Origin: Bacteroidales bacterium UBA4230 | GTDB lineage: Bacteria > Bacteroidota > Bacteroidia > Bacteroidales > UBA932 | Length of the DNA: 63,460 bases | Assembly: GCA_002395605.1 (NCBI GenBank) | Contig: DGXO01000034.1 | Location: 1-63,460, forward strand | Direction: 5' to 3' | Part shown: in pieces, positions 9,541-16,460 of the stretch | How positions within the stretch are numbered: position 1 is the first letter of the stretch | Layout of the letters: each line of letters starts with the position of its first letter | Made by a program: the position numbers and the translations under genes | The notes under the pieces: model-generated | Database searches by the model: none | Seen by the model: the letters and a program-made list of their open reading frames with translations, nothing else | Told to the model about the DNA's origin: nothing

Positions 9541-10840
9541 CATATTTGCGCTTCTTCTTTCCTGCAGCCCCAAAGCGCAGGACACTCCCCTTCTGGAGGC
9601 TCCTTCAGGGCTGACCGTTACGGAGATTACCACGGAATCGGCCACCCTCTCTTGGAAGGGGAATTCGGCCGAAGCCATTGGCTACTATGTGTTTGTGAAT
9701 TCAAATGTAAAGCCTCTGGAGGCCCTGCCCAAGGGAAGCGTGGCCTACACTTTTACCGGACTTACAGAGAGCACTGAATACAGGTTTGGCGTGCAGGCGT
9801 ACGGAAACGGCACGGCAATGAGCCCGGTTGCATGGACGGATCCCGTAAAAACCGCCGCTCCGGAGCCTGAGCCTGAACCGGAACCCGAGCCTGAACCGGA
9901 CCCCAATCCCATTGAGCCCGTCACCTTTGACTGGACGGAGGTAACCGGACTTGACATTCCGGAATCCATTAAAGTCTACAAGACCGAAAGCACCCTGAAC
10001 GGCCGTCCGCTGAAGGCGTGGTATGCCGTTGCCGACTGCACCGGGGACGTAAGGCTGAGGGTACTTTTCCCCGGCCTTGACGGCAAGAAAACAATTGACG
10101 ACCAGGCCCAGGCCGACGAAAAATGCCTTGTGCTTGTAAACGGAGGCATCTTCGGCAAACTTAACAACGGATTTGCCGTTTGCGACGGCGAGCAGACTCC
10201 CTGGGCGCGCGTGGAAGACGACAACTGGGACGTAGACCGCCAGTACTGGGGCCCGGACAGCAAGCTCCACACGGTGTCTCGCGGGCTTTTCGGCGTAGAT
10301 GAAGTCGGGAGACCTGGCGTCTTCTGGTCATATACCCCCAAACACGGTACCGTGTATGTGTACGACAAGCCCATTCCCACCGTTGCGGGCGGCCCCGTAC
10401 AAGCCGGCGGCACGGACACATTCCCCTGTGAAAGAGCCCAGTGGGAGCCATACAACGCCATCACCTGCGGCCCGGTGCTCCTTCAGGGCGGCAAGTGCCC
10501 CATCAACGACAAGAAGACTTCGGCCGGCTACTGGGAAACCAATTACGAGCTTTGGGCCGACGACATTTACGGCGTGGATGTCCTTGCCGACCGCACGGCG
10601 GTAGGATTCCTTGAGGACGGCCGCGTGATCCTTCTTGTGGCCGATGTCAGGATTGACTCCTCCAAGGGCGCCAACACCCTTGAAATGGCCGCCATCATGA
10701 AGGGCCTTGGATGCGTGGGCGCACTTAACCTTGACGGCGGCGGCTCCACGGGAATGTGGGCTAGGGGCGGCGGTCACCTGAACGACCTCACCGGCGGCAA
10801 CCGTGCGGTCCTTACCACCATAGGCTTTTTTGAAAAGTGA
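9509..10840 (+). CDS. Phosphodiester glycosidase (NAGPA domain) lipoprotein with Fn3 domain
   Basis: The ATG at 9509 gives a clean lipoprotein signal (MKLQYLFTLASIFALLLSC); the frame also has an upstream TTG at 9500. Domains in order: signal peptide; Fn3-like domain (about residues 30-118); an acidic Glu-Pro linker of alternating EP/DP (about 122-142); and a NAGPA-type phosphodiester glycosidase domain (about 150-443). That last domain carries the hallmarks VNGGIFG, a WARVEDD region and ALNLDGGGSTGMW near the C-terminus. The family includes the mammalian uncovering enzyme that removes GlcNAc from GlcNAc-1-phospho-mannose, so a sugar-1-phosphodiester substrate is expected. The start lies inside the end of the DUF6259 gene (32-bp overlap) and the stop overlaps the GH20 start, so the genes are translationally coupled. 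Confidence 0.88.
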   Translation: MKLQYLFTLASIFALLLSCSPKAQDTPLLEAPSGLTVTEITTESATLSWKGNSAEAIGYYVFVNSNVKPLEALPKGSVAYTFTGLTESTEYRFGVQAYGNGTAMSPVAWTDPVKTAAPEPEPEPEPEPEPDPNPIEPVTFDWTEVTGLDIPESIKVYKTESTLNGRPLKAWYAVADCTGDVRLRVLFPGLDGKKTIDDQAQADEKCLVLVNGGIFGKLNNGFAVCDGEQTPWARVEDDNWDVDRQYWGPDSKLHTVSRGLFGVDEVGRPGVFWSYTPKHGTVYVYDKPIPTVAGGPVQAGGTDTFPCERAQWEPYNAITCGPVLLQGGKCPINDKKTSAGYWETNYELWADDIYGVDVLADRTAVGFLEDGRVILLVADVRIDSSKGANTLEMAAIMKGLGCVGALNLDGGGSTGMWARGGGHLNDLTGGNRAVLTTIGFFEK

Positions 10841-12303
10841 TTCTTGCGAGCCTCATACTGGCTGCCTTGATCGGCCTTGTTCCCGCCCCCGTGGAGTATT
10901 CCCCGGAAAGGAGCAGGACCTGCTTTAGGAAGGCCATAGAGCAACTTGAACCTTGGCAGAAGGAGGAGGCCTACAGGATTACAATCCGTGGCCAAAAGGT
11001 TAAGGTTGAAGCTCTTACAGAAGAGGGCAGGTTCCGTGCACAGACAACCCTGGAGCAGCTAAGGGCCCTTGGGGAACTCCCGGAGGGGACAATCCTTGAC
11101 TATCCGCGCCTTCGGCACAGGGGCCTCATGATAGACGAATCCAGGAGTTTCAAGGGCCTTGAGTTCCTGAAAAAGCAGATTGACGCCATGGCGCTCCTGA
11201 AACTCAATGTCCTGCACCTTCACCTTGACGACAGCGCCGGCTGGAGGATGGAGATTGACTCGTACCCGCTGCTGACTGAAAAAACGGCCTTCCGCGTGGG
11301 GTACACCTACCATGAGTGGGAGGCCGGGAAGTATAAGTTCACTTCGGCCGAAGACCCCGCCGGTTATGGCGGATTCTATTCAAAGGCGGAACTCCGGGAG
11401 CTGGTGGAATATGCCGCCAAGCGCTTCATAACCGTGATTCCTGAGATTGAGATGCCGGGCCATTCCATGGAAGTGGGATATGCCTACCCTGAGGTCCTTT
11501 GTACCCTTGAAGACGGAACGCTTTGCCGCGGGGCCTGGGACCTTTGCCCGGGTTCCGAAGCCACCTACAGGCTTCTGGAAAGCGTCCTTTCAGAGGTGAT
11601 GGAGGTATTCCCTTCGGAGTTCATCCACATTGGAGGAGACGAGGCCACAATGAAAACCTGGCCCGGCTGCCCCAAGTGCCGCGCGCTCATGGAGCGGGAA
11701 GGATACACCTCCGTTAAACAGCTCCAGGGACACCTTGTGCGCCGTATAGAGGCTTTTGTCCGCTCCCATGGCCGAAGGATAATCGGCTGGGACGAAATCC
11801 TGGAGACGGGCGTACCGGAGGGGGCCGTGGTGCAAAGCTGGAGGGGCGTTTCAGGAGGGCAGAAGGCATCGGCCCTGGGACACGACGTTGTGATGTCCCC
11901 AAACACCCACCTCTATCTTGATTACTACCAGGACCTTATACGGAAAGAGCCCAAGGCGGTTGGCGCGCTGACATCCCTCCGGTGGGTCTACGGGTATGAA
12001 CCGCTTGCCCCCGGGATGGCCCCGGAGCATCTTCTTGGAATCCAGGGGAACCTCTGGTGCGAACTTATCCCCACCCCGGAGCATGCCGAATACATGCTTT
12101 ATCCGCGGGCCTTTGCAATTGCCGAAACCGCCTGGAGCCCTTCTTCGGCCAAAGACTGGGAGAGCTTCTACCGCAGGACAAGGGCCCTCCTTGAAGTATT
12201 TCACCGGCGCGGGTACAAGAGTTTCGACCTTGACACGGAGAGCGACCTTTCACGCAGCGGATGCCGCACTTGGGAGGAATATGACGCTTATTTGAAGAAT
12301 TAA
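10837..12303 (+). CDS. GH20 beta-N-acetylhexosaminidase
   Basis: This 488-residue enzyme starts at a GTG that overlaps the preceding TGA (GTGA). An ATG start is not available nearby, and the N-terminus reads as a short hydrophobic secretion signal (MILASLILAALIGLV). The GH20 barrel begins around residue 88 (HRGLMIDESRSF), followed by LNVLHLHLDDSAGWRMEI and PEIEMPGH. The catalytic Asp-Glu pair is at about residues 268-269 (HIGGDEA), as in substrate-assisted GH20 enzymes that use the N-acetyl group. The N-terminal GH20b-type domain is shortened (about 85 residues). The enzyme should release terminal beta-GlcNAc or beta-GalNAc in the periplasm. In the operon it complements the phosphodiester glycosidase upstream and the GH89 enzyme downstream. 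Confidence 0.93.
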   Translation: MILASLILAALIGLVPAPVEYSPERSRTCFRKAIEQLEPWQKEEAYRITIRGQKVKVEALTEEGRFRAQTTLEQLRALGELPEGTILDYPRLRHRGLMIDESRSFKGLEFLKKQIDAMALLKLNVLHLHLDDSAGWRMEIDSYPLLTEKTAFRVGYTYHEWEAGKYKFTSAEDPAGYGGFYSKAELRELVEYAAKRFITVIPEIEMPGHSMEVGYAYPEVLCTLEDGTLCRGAWDLCPGSEATYRLLESVLSEVMEVFPSEFIHIGGDEATMKTWPGCPKCRALMEREGYTSVKQLQGHLVRRIEAFVRSHGRRIIGWDEILETGVPEGAVVQSWRGVSGGQKASALGHDVVMSPNTHLYLDYYQDLIRKEPKAVGALTSLRWVYGYEPLAPGMAPEHLLGIQGNLWCELIPTPEHAEYMLYPRAFAIAETAWSPSSAKDWESFYRRTRALLEVFHRRGYKSFDLDTESDLSRSGCRTWEEYDAYLKN

Positions 12304-12306
12304 TCT

Positions 12307-12314
12307 TATCTTTG
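12307..12314 (+). promoter_or_regulatory. Bacteroidota -7 promoter box (TATCTTTG)
   Basis: The box matches the TAnnTTTG consensus exactly. It lies 8 bp before the ATG of the GntR-family gene, which leaves almost no room for a 5' leader. Confidence 0.65.
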
Positions 12315-12322
12315 CGGAAGAC

Positions 12323-13348
12323 ATGGAAATCAAGATAGACTGCAGCCTCAACCATTCCCTTTACAGGCAGATTGTAGAGGGTGTGGAACATGGTATCCAC
12401 GAAGGCTCCATCCCCGCCGGAGAACAACTTCCGTCCATGAATTTCCTTGCCTCAAAATACGGCATTTCCCGTGAAACCGTCAAAAAAGCCTATGGCATCC
12501 TGGTAGACAAAGGCCTCATTGCCCCAAAGCACGGCAAAGGCTTCTACGTGGCCGATATTTCCAAAAGCGGACGCCCTCAGGTGCTGGTTATCTTTGACAA
12601 GTTCTCCGTTTACAAACAGATTATTTTCAACGCCTTTTCCGGCACGCTGTCAGACAAGGCCGAAATCACCATAGTCAATCACAACCAGAGTCTGGAGCTC
12701 CTCACGTACTATCTGGACAACTATCTTGATGCCTTTGACTACTATGTGGTTACGCCGCACTTTCCACTGGACAAGGCCACCCAGGCTGGAGTTTCAAAGC
12801 AGCTTTCCCGCATTCCCAACCGTAAGCTCATAATGCTTGACCGCCTGCAGCCGGATTTCCCCGGAAACTTCGGCGCGGTGTATCAGGACTTCGAGAACGA
12901 CATCCGTGACGGTCTTTCCCAGGGCCTGTCCCCTACCGTACGCACCCGGAAACTCCGGGTGATAACGCTCCCGTCATCCCTATACGGCCATGGGATGCAT
13001 AGCGGTATAAAGCGCTTTTGCCAGGAGCACTCGATACCCGTGGAATTCATAGAATCGGCCCCCTCCGATATTCATCCCGGAGACACGTTCCTCCTCCTCA
13101 GCTCCCAGCTGGACGCAGGGCTGGTGGCCCTCACCCGCAAGATTCAAGAAAGCGGTCTGGAGATTGGCCGGGACGTCTTCATCATCTCCTACAACGAGTT
13201 CGACATGAACGAGATTGTCCTTGGCGGGCTCACCACAGTTTCGGCCGATTTCCACGAGATGGGAAGGCTGGCGGCGCAGATGATCCTGGACCGAAAACTC
13301 GTCAAGATTCACTGCCCGTTCAGGATGATGAGGCGACATACTTTCTGA
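12323..13348 (+). CDS. GntR-type transcriptional regulator with LacI-like sensor domain
   Basis: Residues 1-75 form a GntR-family winged helix (LYRQIVEGVEHGI, GEQLPSMNFLASKYGISRETVKKAY, here split as GEQLPSMNFLA and SKYGISRETVKKAY, then LIAPKHGKGFYV). The remaining approximately 265 residues resemble a periplasmic-binding-protein/LacI-like effector domain (QVLVIFDKFSVYKQ, VVTPHFPLDKATQ, GRDVFIISYNEFDMNEIVLGG given here as GRDVFIISYNEFD). By family the protein is a cytoplasmic DNA-binding repressor or activator that responds to a sugar or sugar phosphate. It follows the GH20 gene by 19 bp but has its own promoter box and precedes the large lipoprotein at 13455. It is therefore a likely local regulator of the first PUL. 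The effector is unknown. Confidence 0.9.
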   Translation: MEIKIDCSLNHSLYRQIVEGVEHGIHEGSIPAGEQLPSMNFLASKYGISRETVKKAYGILVDKGLIAPKHGKGFYVADISKSGRPQVLVIFDKFSVYKQIIFNAFSGTLSDKAEITIVNHNQSLELLTYYLDNYLDAFDYYVVTPHFPLDKATQAGVSKQLSRIPNRKLIMLDRLQPDFPGNFGAVYQDFENDIRDGLSQGLSPTVRTRKLRVITLPSSLYGHGMHSGIKRFCQEHSIPVEFIESAPSDIHPGDTFLLLSSQLDAGLVALTRKIQESGLEIGRDVFIISYNEFDMNEIVLGGLTTVSADFHEMGRLAAQMILDRKLVKIHCPFRMMRRHTF

Positions 13349-13378
13349 TTTTGTATTGCATTACAAAGAAATAATTCT

Positions 13379-13386
13379 TATATTTG
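13379..13386 (+). promoter_or_regulatory. Bacteroidota -7 promoter box (TATATTTG)
   Basis: This is an exact TAnnTTTG match about 68 bp upstream of the ATG at 13455, in an AT-rich intergenic region. A TTTTG about 20-30 bp upstream could serve as the -33 element. The resulting leader of about 60 nt contrasts with the near-leaderless genes in the window. Confidence 0.6.
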
Positions 13387-13454
13387 CATTATAATACCAC
13401 AGTGCACCACACTTTAGAAACTAGTTTTAATTTCATAACCAATTCATTATTAAC

Positions 13455-16271
13455 ATGAAAAAACTCATTAACGCATTTCTTGCTCTTGCTGCAGGCCTAG
13501 CTATTGCAGGCTGCGCCAAAGAGTACGACGACTCCGCTCTGCAGAACAAGGTGAACAACCTTGACAAAAAAGTGACGGAGCTGGAAAAGAAGGTGAATGC
13601 CCTCACTGAGCAGGTCACCGGTCTTGCCACCACCATCGACGAATGGAAGAAGGGTGGCTTCGTAGAGTCTGTCACTGACATCAAGGAAGGTGACACAGTC
13701 ATCGGCTACACCGTCACGTTCGTAGGCGGCAAAACCGTTGTCCTCTACAACGGTAAGGACGGCGCCCCCGGCAAAGACGGCAATCCCGGTGCTCCCGGTA
13801 AAGACGGTGAAAAAGGCGCTACCGGTGCCGACGGCCAGACTCCTACCATCATCCTCTACGAAGGCAATCTTGTATGGGCAATCGGCGACAAGCCTATCCT
13901 CGTAGACAATAAGCCCGTTCCTGCAAACGTAGTTCCCACCTTTGCCATCAACGACGAAGGTCACCTCATCATGACCCTCCTTGGCCAGGAGACGGACCTC
14001 GGCAAGGTCAAGGGTGAAGACGGTGCTGCCGGCACAGGTGGAGACTCCATCCTGAAGTCCATCGAGAAATCGGCCGATGGCAAAAACCTCGTCTTCACGC
14101 TCAACGGTGATCCCGAGGTAGTGTATGAAATTCCCTTCGCAACCGCTTTCAAGCTTGTCATCGAAAACACCCAGATCGAAGCCGCTGCCGGCAAAACCGT
14201 AGAGATTCCCTTCACAGTTGAAAACGGCACCGCCGAAATGGTAGACTTCTTCGTAAACAATTCGGCCTATGAAGCCAAGATTGTCGAGAGCAAACTTGTT
14301 GTTACCGTTCCGGATCCCTTCCAGACAGCCCAGATTCTTGTATGGGCCAAAAATGACAATGGACTGATCTCATTGGTAAAGCTTTCCTTTATCACAGCCG
14401 CTGACGTCGCAGTAGTAACTCCCGCCGAAGATATTGCAGCTATTCCCGCCGCAGCCGGCGACTTTGTGATTGACCTCACTTCCAACGTAGACCTTGACGC
14501 AAAAGTCCCCGAGGCCGCAACATGGGTAAAGGCTGTTGTCACCAAAGCCGACTACAAGCTCACCCTCACTCTTGAGGAAAACACAACCGGTGAGCCCCGC
14601 GAGGCAGAAATCGAGATTGTCCGCGCAGACAACGGCGCAACCGTAAAGACCATCAAGATTGTCCAGCTCTATGAAGCTCCCGCACCCCTTGACCCTGCAC
14701 AGGCAGGTGATGTCCTTTGGGCAGAAGACTGGTCAGCAGTTCCTACCGACAAAGAAAAATCCGAAGTAGAAGACTATGACTACAGTTCAACCGTTGTTTA
14801 TGGCGGCAGGAAGGTTGCCTATGCAATCACCCACAGCGCCTCCACCACATCCAAGTCACAGCTTTACTACGATACCCAGTATGGCTACAAGGATAATGGC
14901 ACTGCTGTCAAAGATGGCAACCTCCTCATTGCAAAGGGCAATGGTACATTCACAGTTTCCGGTATTCCCGTAGCAGAAGCAAAGGCCGCGACGCTCACAT
15001 TCAAGGTCAACGCCAAGAGAGATGTCACAGTTACTTCTCCCACTGAAAACGTTACCGTAGGTGAAAGGACATGGGGCGAAGAAACCTCAAAGCCCTATTC
15101 CGCAACAGTGAAAATCACCTTCGGGGAGAATGTCGAAAAGTTCGCGCTCCTTTTCACCAATGCCGATGCCGGCAATAATGTCCGCGTAGACGACCTTCAG
15201 GTTGTTGTGGACGGAGAGCCCGCAGTAAAGGAACCCGCATTGGAACGCGTATGGGGACTTTACAACACAGGAGCAGAGGCATACTGGTTCGCAGATGTCA
15301 AGGATGGTTCTGCCGGCATGGCCGCTACAACTGACAGGAACATCGCCATGGATGATGACTATATCTATCTGGCTAAATCTTCCGCATATCCCCAGGTATT
15401 CGCCATTGACAGAACCGATCCTTCCAAGGTCAAGAAGCTTCCCATCAATGGAATTGCTGGCGGAACTCACCCGATTTCATGTGTTCGTGTCGTAAAGAAC
15501 ACCGACCCCGCTGTCAACAATGGTAAAGACATCCTTCTTGTCAGCAATCTGAAGGGTGACTACGAATTGAAAGTATTTGCTTACCTTAATGGAATTGAAG
15601 CCGATCCTACTCAGGTTCTTATCTGGCAATGGGACAATCATGCAAATGCTTCTGACTGGCGCAGATATGGTGACAAGTTCACTGTAACCGGGACATGGCA
15701 AAACGGTGCCATTTGGTTCCAGGGATGGAGTGATGGCAAAGCCCTTTATTTCCCTCTCAACGGTGGTATTGACAAGCCCAACGAGGTTAGCTATGTCATT
15801 GACGCCACAGCCAGCGCAATCAAAGATATTGCAGTATATCCCGGTCAGGATACTGAGGTATTCATCACTTCATACAACAAGGCGGCTTTCTGGACAAAGA
15901 GTGCAGACAAGAATGCAAACAACTGGATTCTCTGGACTGAAGGCGCTGCCATGGAAAGCCTGAAGAATACTTATGGCTACAATTTCTTCGCTTTCAACGG
16001 CAAGAATTACATAGCATACACAAAGATTGAAGATACTACACATAGCCGCATACAGGTTATGGAAGACAATGGTGCATTCAAGTCCTCTTTGGACGCAAAA
16101 GCAGGCCTGATGGAACTGCCTCTGCAGCACGCCTCAGATTTTGCCACGGCTTCTCCTGCCGCCGGACAAAACAATGGTGACTGCACCGTACGTATCATTG
16201 ATGGTGAGGTTTATATTGCCGCCCTTGGCTCAGACATGGGCCTCTCACTCTTCAAGATGGTTCTCAAATAA
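13455..16271 (+). CDS. Large surface lipoprotein: coiled coil, DUF4988-like, collagen-like repeat, BACON-like, conserved C-terminal domain
   Basis: This 938-residue predicted lipoprotein (LAIAGC lipobox) has a heptad coiled coil at about residues 28-60 (LDKKVTELEKKVNALTEQV). A DUF4988-type region with a collagen-like Gly-X-Y tract follows at about 96-130 (GKDGAPGKDGNPGAPGKDG). Next are a BACON-like beta-sandwich (about 315-415), a jelly-roll-like segment (about 420-595) and a C-terminal domain (about 600-938). The C-terminal domain is homologous to residues 325-684 of the protein at 3747. The coiled coil plus collagen stalk suggests a trimeric, fibre-like surface protein projecting a ligand-binding head; this is inference. 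The gene is monocistronic between a promoter box (13379) and a terminator-like hairpin (16297). Its base composition and codons look somewhat more AT-rich than its neighbours. Confidence 0.85.
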   Translation: MKKLINAFLALAAGLAIAGCAKEYDDSALQNKVNNLDKKVTELEKKVNALTEQVTGLATTIDEWKKGGFVESVTDIKEGDTVIGYTVTFVGGKTVVLYNGKDGAPGKDGNPGAPGKDGEKGATGADGQTPTIILYEGNLVWAIGDKPILVDNKPVPANVVPTFAINDEGHLIMTLLGQETDLGKVKGEDGAAGTGGDSILKSIEKSADGKNLVFTLNGDPEVVYEIPFATAFKLVIENTQIEAAAGKTVEIPFTVENGTAEMVDFFVNNSAYEAKIVESKLVVTVPDPFQTAQILVWAKNDNGLISLVKLSFITAADVAVVTPAEDIAAIPAAAGDFVIDLTSNVDLDAKVPEAATWVKAVVTKADYKLTLTLEENTTGEPREAEIEIVRADNGATVKTIKIVQLYEAPAPLDPAQAGDVLWAEDWSAVPTDKEKSEVEDYDYSSTVVYGGRKVAYAITHSASTTSKSQLYYDTQYGYKDNGTAVKDGNLLIAKGNGTFTVSGIPVAEAKAATLTFKVNAKRDVTVTSPTENVTVGERTWGEETSKPYSATVKITFGENVEKFALLFTNADAGNNVRVDDLQVVVDGEPAVKEPALERVWGLYNTGAEAYWFADVKDGSAGMAATTDRNIAMDDDYIYLAKSSAYPQVFAIDRTDPSKVKKLPINGIAGGTHPISCVRVVKNTDPAVNNGKDILLVSNLKGDYELKVFAYLNGIEADPTQVLIWQWDNHANASDWRRYGDKFTVTGTWQNGAIWFQGWSDGKALYFPLNGGIDKPNEVSYVIDATASAIKDIAVYPGQDTEVFITSYNKAAFWTKSADKNANNWILWTEGAAMESLKNTYGYNFFAFNGKNYIAYTKIEDTTHSRIQVMEDNGAFKSSLDAKAGLMELPLQHASDFATASPAAGQNNGDCTVRIIDGEVYIAALGSDMGLSLFKMVLK

Positions 16272-16296
16272 TCCTTGAATAAATATTGAATCATTC

Positions 16297-16325
16297 AGGG
16301 CAGCCCCACGCGGGTTGCCCTGTTT
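16297..16325 (+). terminator. Terminator-like hairpin after the large lipoprotein gene
   Basis: The stem AGGGCAGCC/GGTTGCCCT (one G-T pair) has a loop of about 7 nt and is followed by a short T-rich stretch (gtttgt). It lies 26 bp after the stop codon. Confidence 0.6.
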
Positions 16326-16337
16326 GTATCGGGCAGG

Positions 16338-16430
16338 TGGAAGTGAAAAGGCGCAAAAATGGGCAAAAATGCGGGAATCCAGTTGAGGTTGGAAGTGAAA
16401 TCCCGCAAAAATGGGCAAAAATGCGGGATT
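16338..16430. repeat. Two tandem copies of a 52-bp repeat upstream of the GH89-EEP gene
   Basis: Copies start at 16338 and 16390 (period 52). Each begins with TGGAAGTGAAA and contains GCAAAAATGGGCAAAAATGC. The second copy also forms a symmetric element, TCCCGCA...TGCGGGA (14-nt spacer), ending about 17 bp before the -7 box at 16447. This position would suit an operator. Confidence 0.75.
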
Positions 16431-16446
16431 TGAGTACGTAATTTTG

Positions 16447-16454
16447 TATCTTTG
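16447..16454 (+). promoter_or_regulatory. Bacteroidota -7 promoter box (TATCTTTG)
   Basis: This exact TAnnTTTG match ends 6 bp before the ATG at 16461, implying a leaderless or nearly leaderless mRNA for the GH89-EEP gene. Confidence 0.65.
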
Positions 16455-16460
16455 GGTAGG

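Noticed and set aside
9865..9905. Glu-Pro repeat in the phosphodiester glycosidase as a sequencing artefact or phase-variable tract
   Set aside because: Alternating EP linkers between Fn3 and catalytic domains are ordinary in secreted enzymes, and the frame continues correctly on both sides.
13740..13845. Collagen-like tract as evidence for a phage tail fibre
   Set aside because: The gene has a lipoprotein signal, DUF4988-like and BACON-like domains and no neighbouring phage genes.
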